Shown here: in pieces, positions 63,757 through 64,000 of the stretch
How positions within the stretch are numbered: position 1 is the stretch's first letter
How the letters are laid out: each line of letters starts with the position of its first letter
The notes under the pieces: generated by a model
Told to the model about the DNA's origin: nothing
What the model saw: the letters and a program-made list of their open reading frames with translations, nothing else
The model's database searches: none
Assembly: GCF_030063245.1 (NCBI RefSeq)
Contig: NZ_JASISR010000008.1
Coordinates: 1 to 64,000 of the forward strand
Length of the DNA: 64,000 nt
Direction of reading: 5' to 3'
DNA from: Paenarthrobacter sp. PH39-S1
GTDB lineage: Bacteria; Actinomycetota; Actinomycetes; Actinomycetales; Micrococcaceae
Translations under genes and position numbers: made by a program

Positions 63757-64000
<244 letters not shown>

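Overview
The window looks like a chromosomal segment of a high-G+C Gram-positive bacterium, most likely a Micrococcaceae member (Arthrobacter in the broad sense). Evidence: very GC-rich codon use; the actinobacterial order of the spc/alpha ribosomal block with infA, rpmJ, rpsM, rpsK, rpoA, rplQ and truA; the mycothiol glycosyltransferase MshA; a treX-treY-treZ trehalose set; and a ribosomal protein S5 with an RGG-rich N-terminal extension. No rRNA, tRNA or CRISPR array was found.

Layout. (1) 1-7.7 kb is accessory DNA: an ECF sigma/anti-sigma pair, a lipoprotein, an MmcQ/YjbR protein, and then a decayed stretch. The decayed stretch holds remnants of a metal-binding ABC lipoprotein, a truncated serine invertase joined to the tail of an amidase, one intact serine invertase, and a three-gene XRE - ImmA/IrrE - PIN operon that resembles an undescribed toxin-antitoxin or defence module. 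(2) 7.9-15.2 kb is a compact cluster with two glycosyltransferase-like proteins, a methyltransferase, a membrane-anchored molybdopterin oxidoreductase with a small membrane partner, a GT87 mannosyltransferase-like protein, an MTAP-type nucleoside phosphorylase and an NAD-dependent epimerase. Its product is not known to me. (3) 15.5-22.4 kb is core metabolism: shikimate dehydrogenase-like, YbdK-type ligase, the t6A modification set tsaD-rimI-tsaB-tsaE, and alr. (4) 22.4-35 kb is sugar use and accessory genes: a PfkB kinase divergent from a GH4 glycosidase, vapBC, a three-gene sugar ABC transporter, mshA, selO, and a decayed permease plus a frameshifted GH13 alpha-glucosidase. (5) 35-44 kb is ino1 and treXYZ with an aldo/keto reductase. 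(6) 44-52 kb is nnr, acpS, glmS, coaA, a secreted M15 carboxypeptidase, a deleted mscL and glmM. (7) 52-64 kb is the ribosomal/transcription/secretion block read on the minus strand.

Links between genes: Ino1 makes the inositol phosphate that MshA uses for mycothiol. GlmS and GlmM, together with Alr and the M15 peptidase, belong to cell-wall building and turnover. TreX, TreY and TreZ turn glycogen into trehalose. TsaB, TsaD and TsaE make tRNA t6A.

A recurring oddity is short tandem repetition: in-frame 18-, 18- and 21-bp repeats in the anti-sigma factor, TsaB and S5; low-complexity stretches in NnrD, TreY and the GH4 enzyme; and non-coding 14-, 15- and 33-bp repeats. All calls are by eye from sequence. 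No database search was run.
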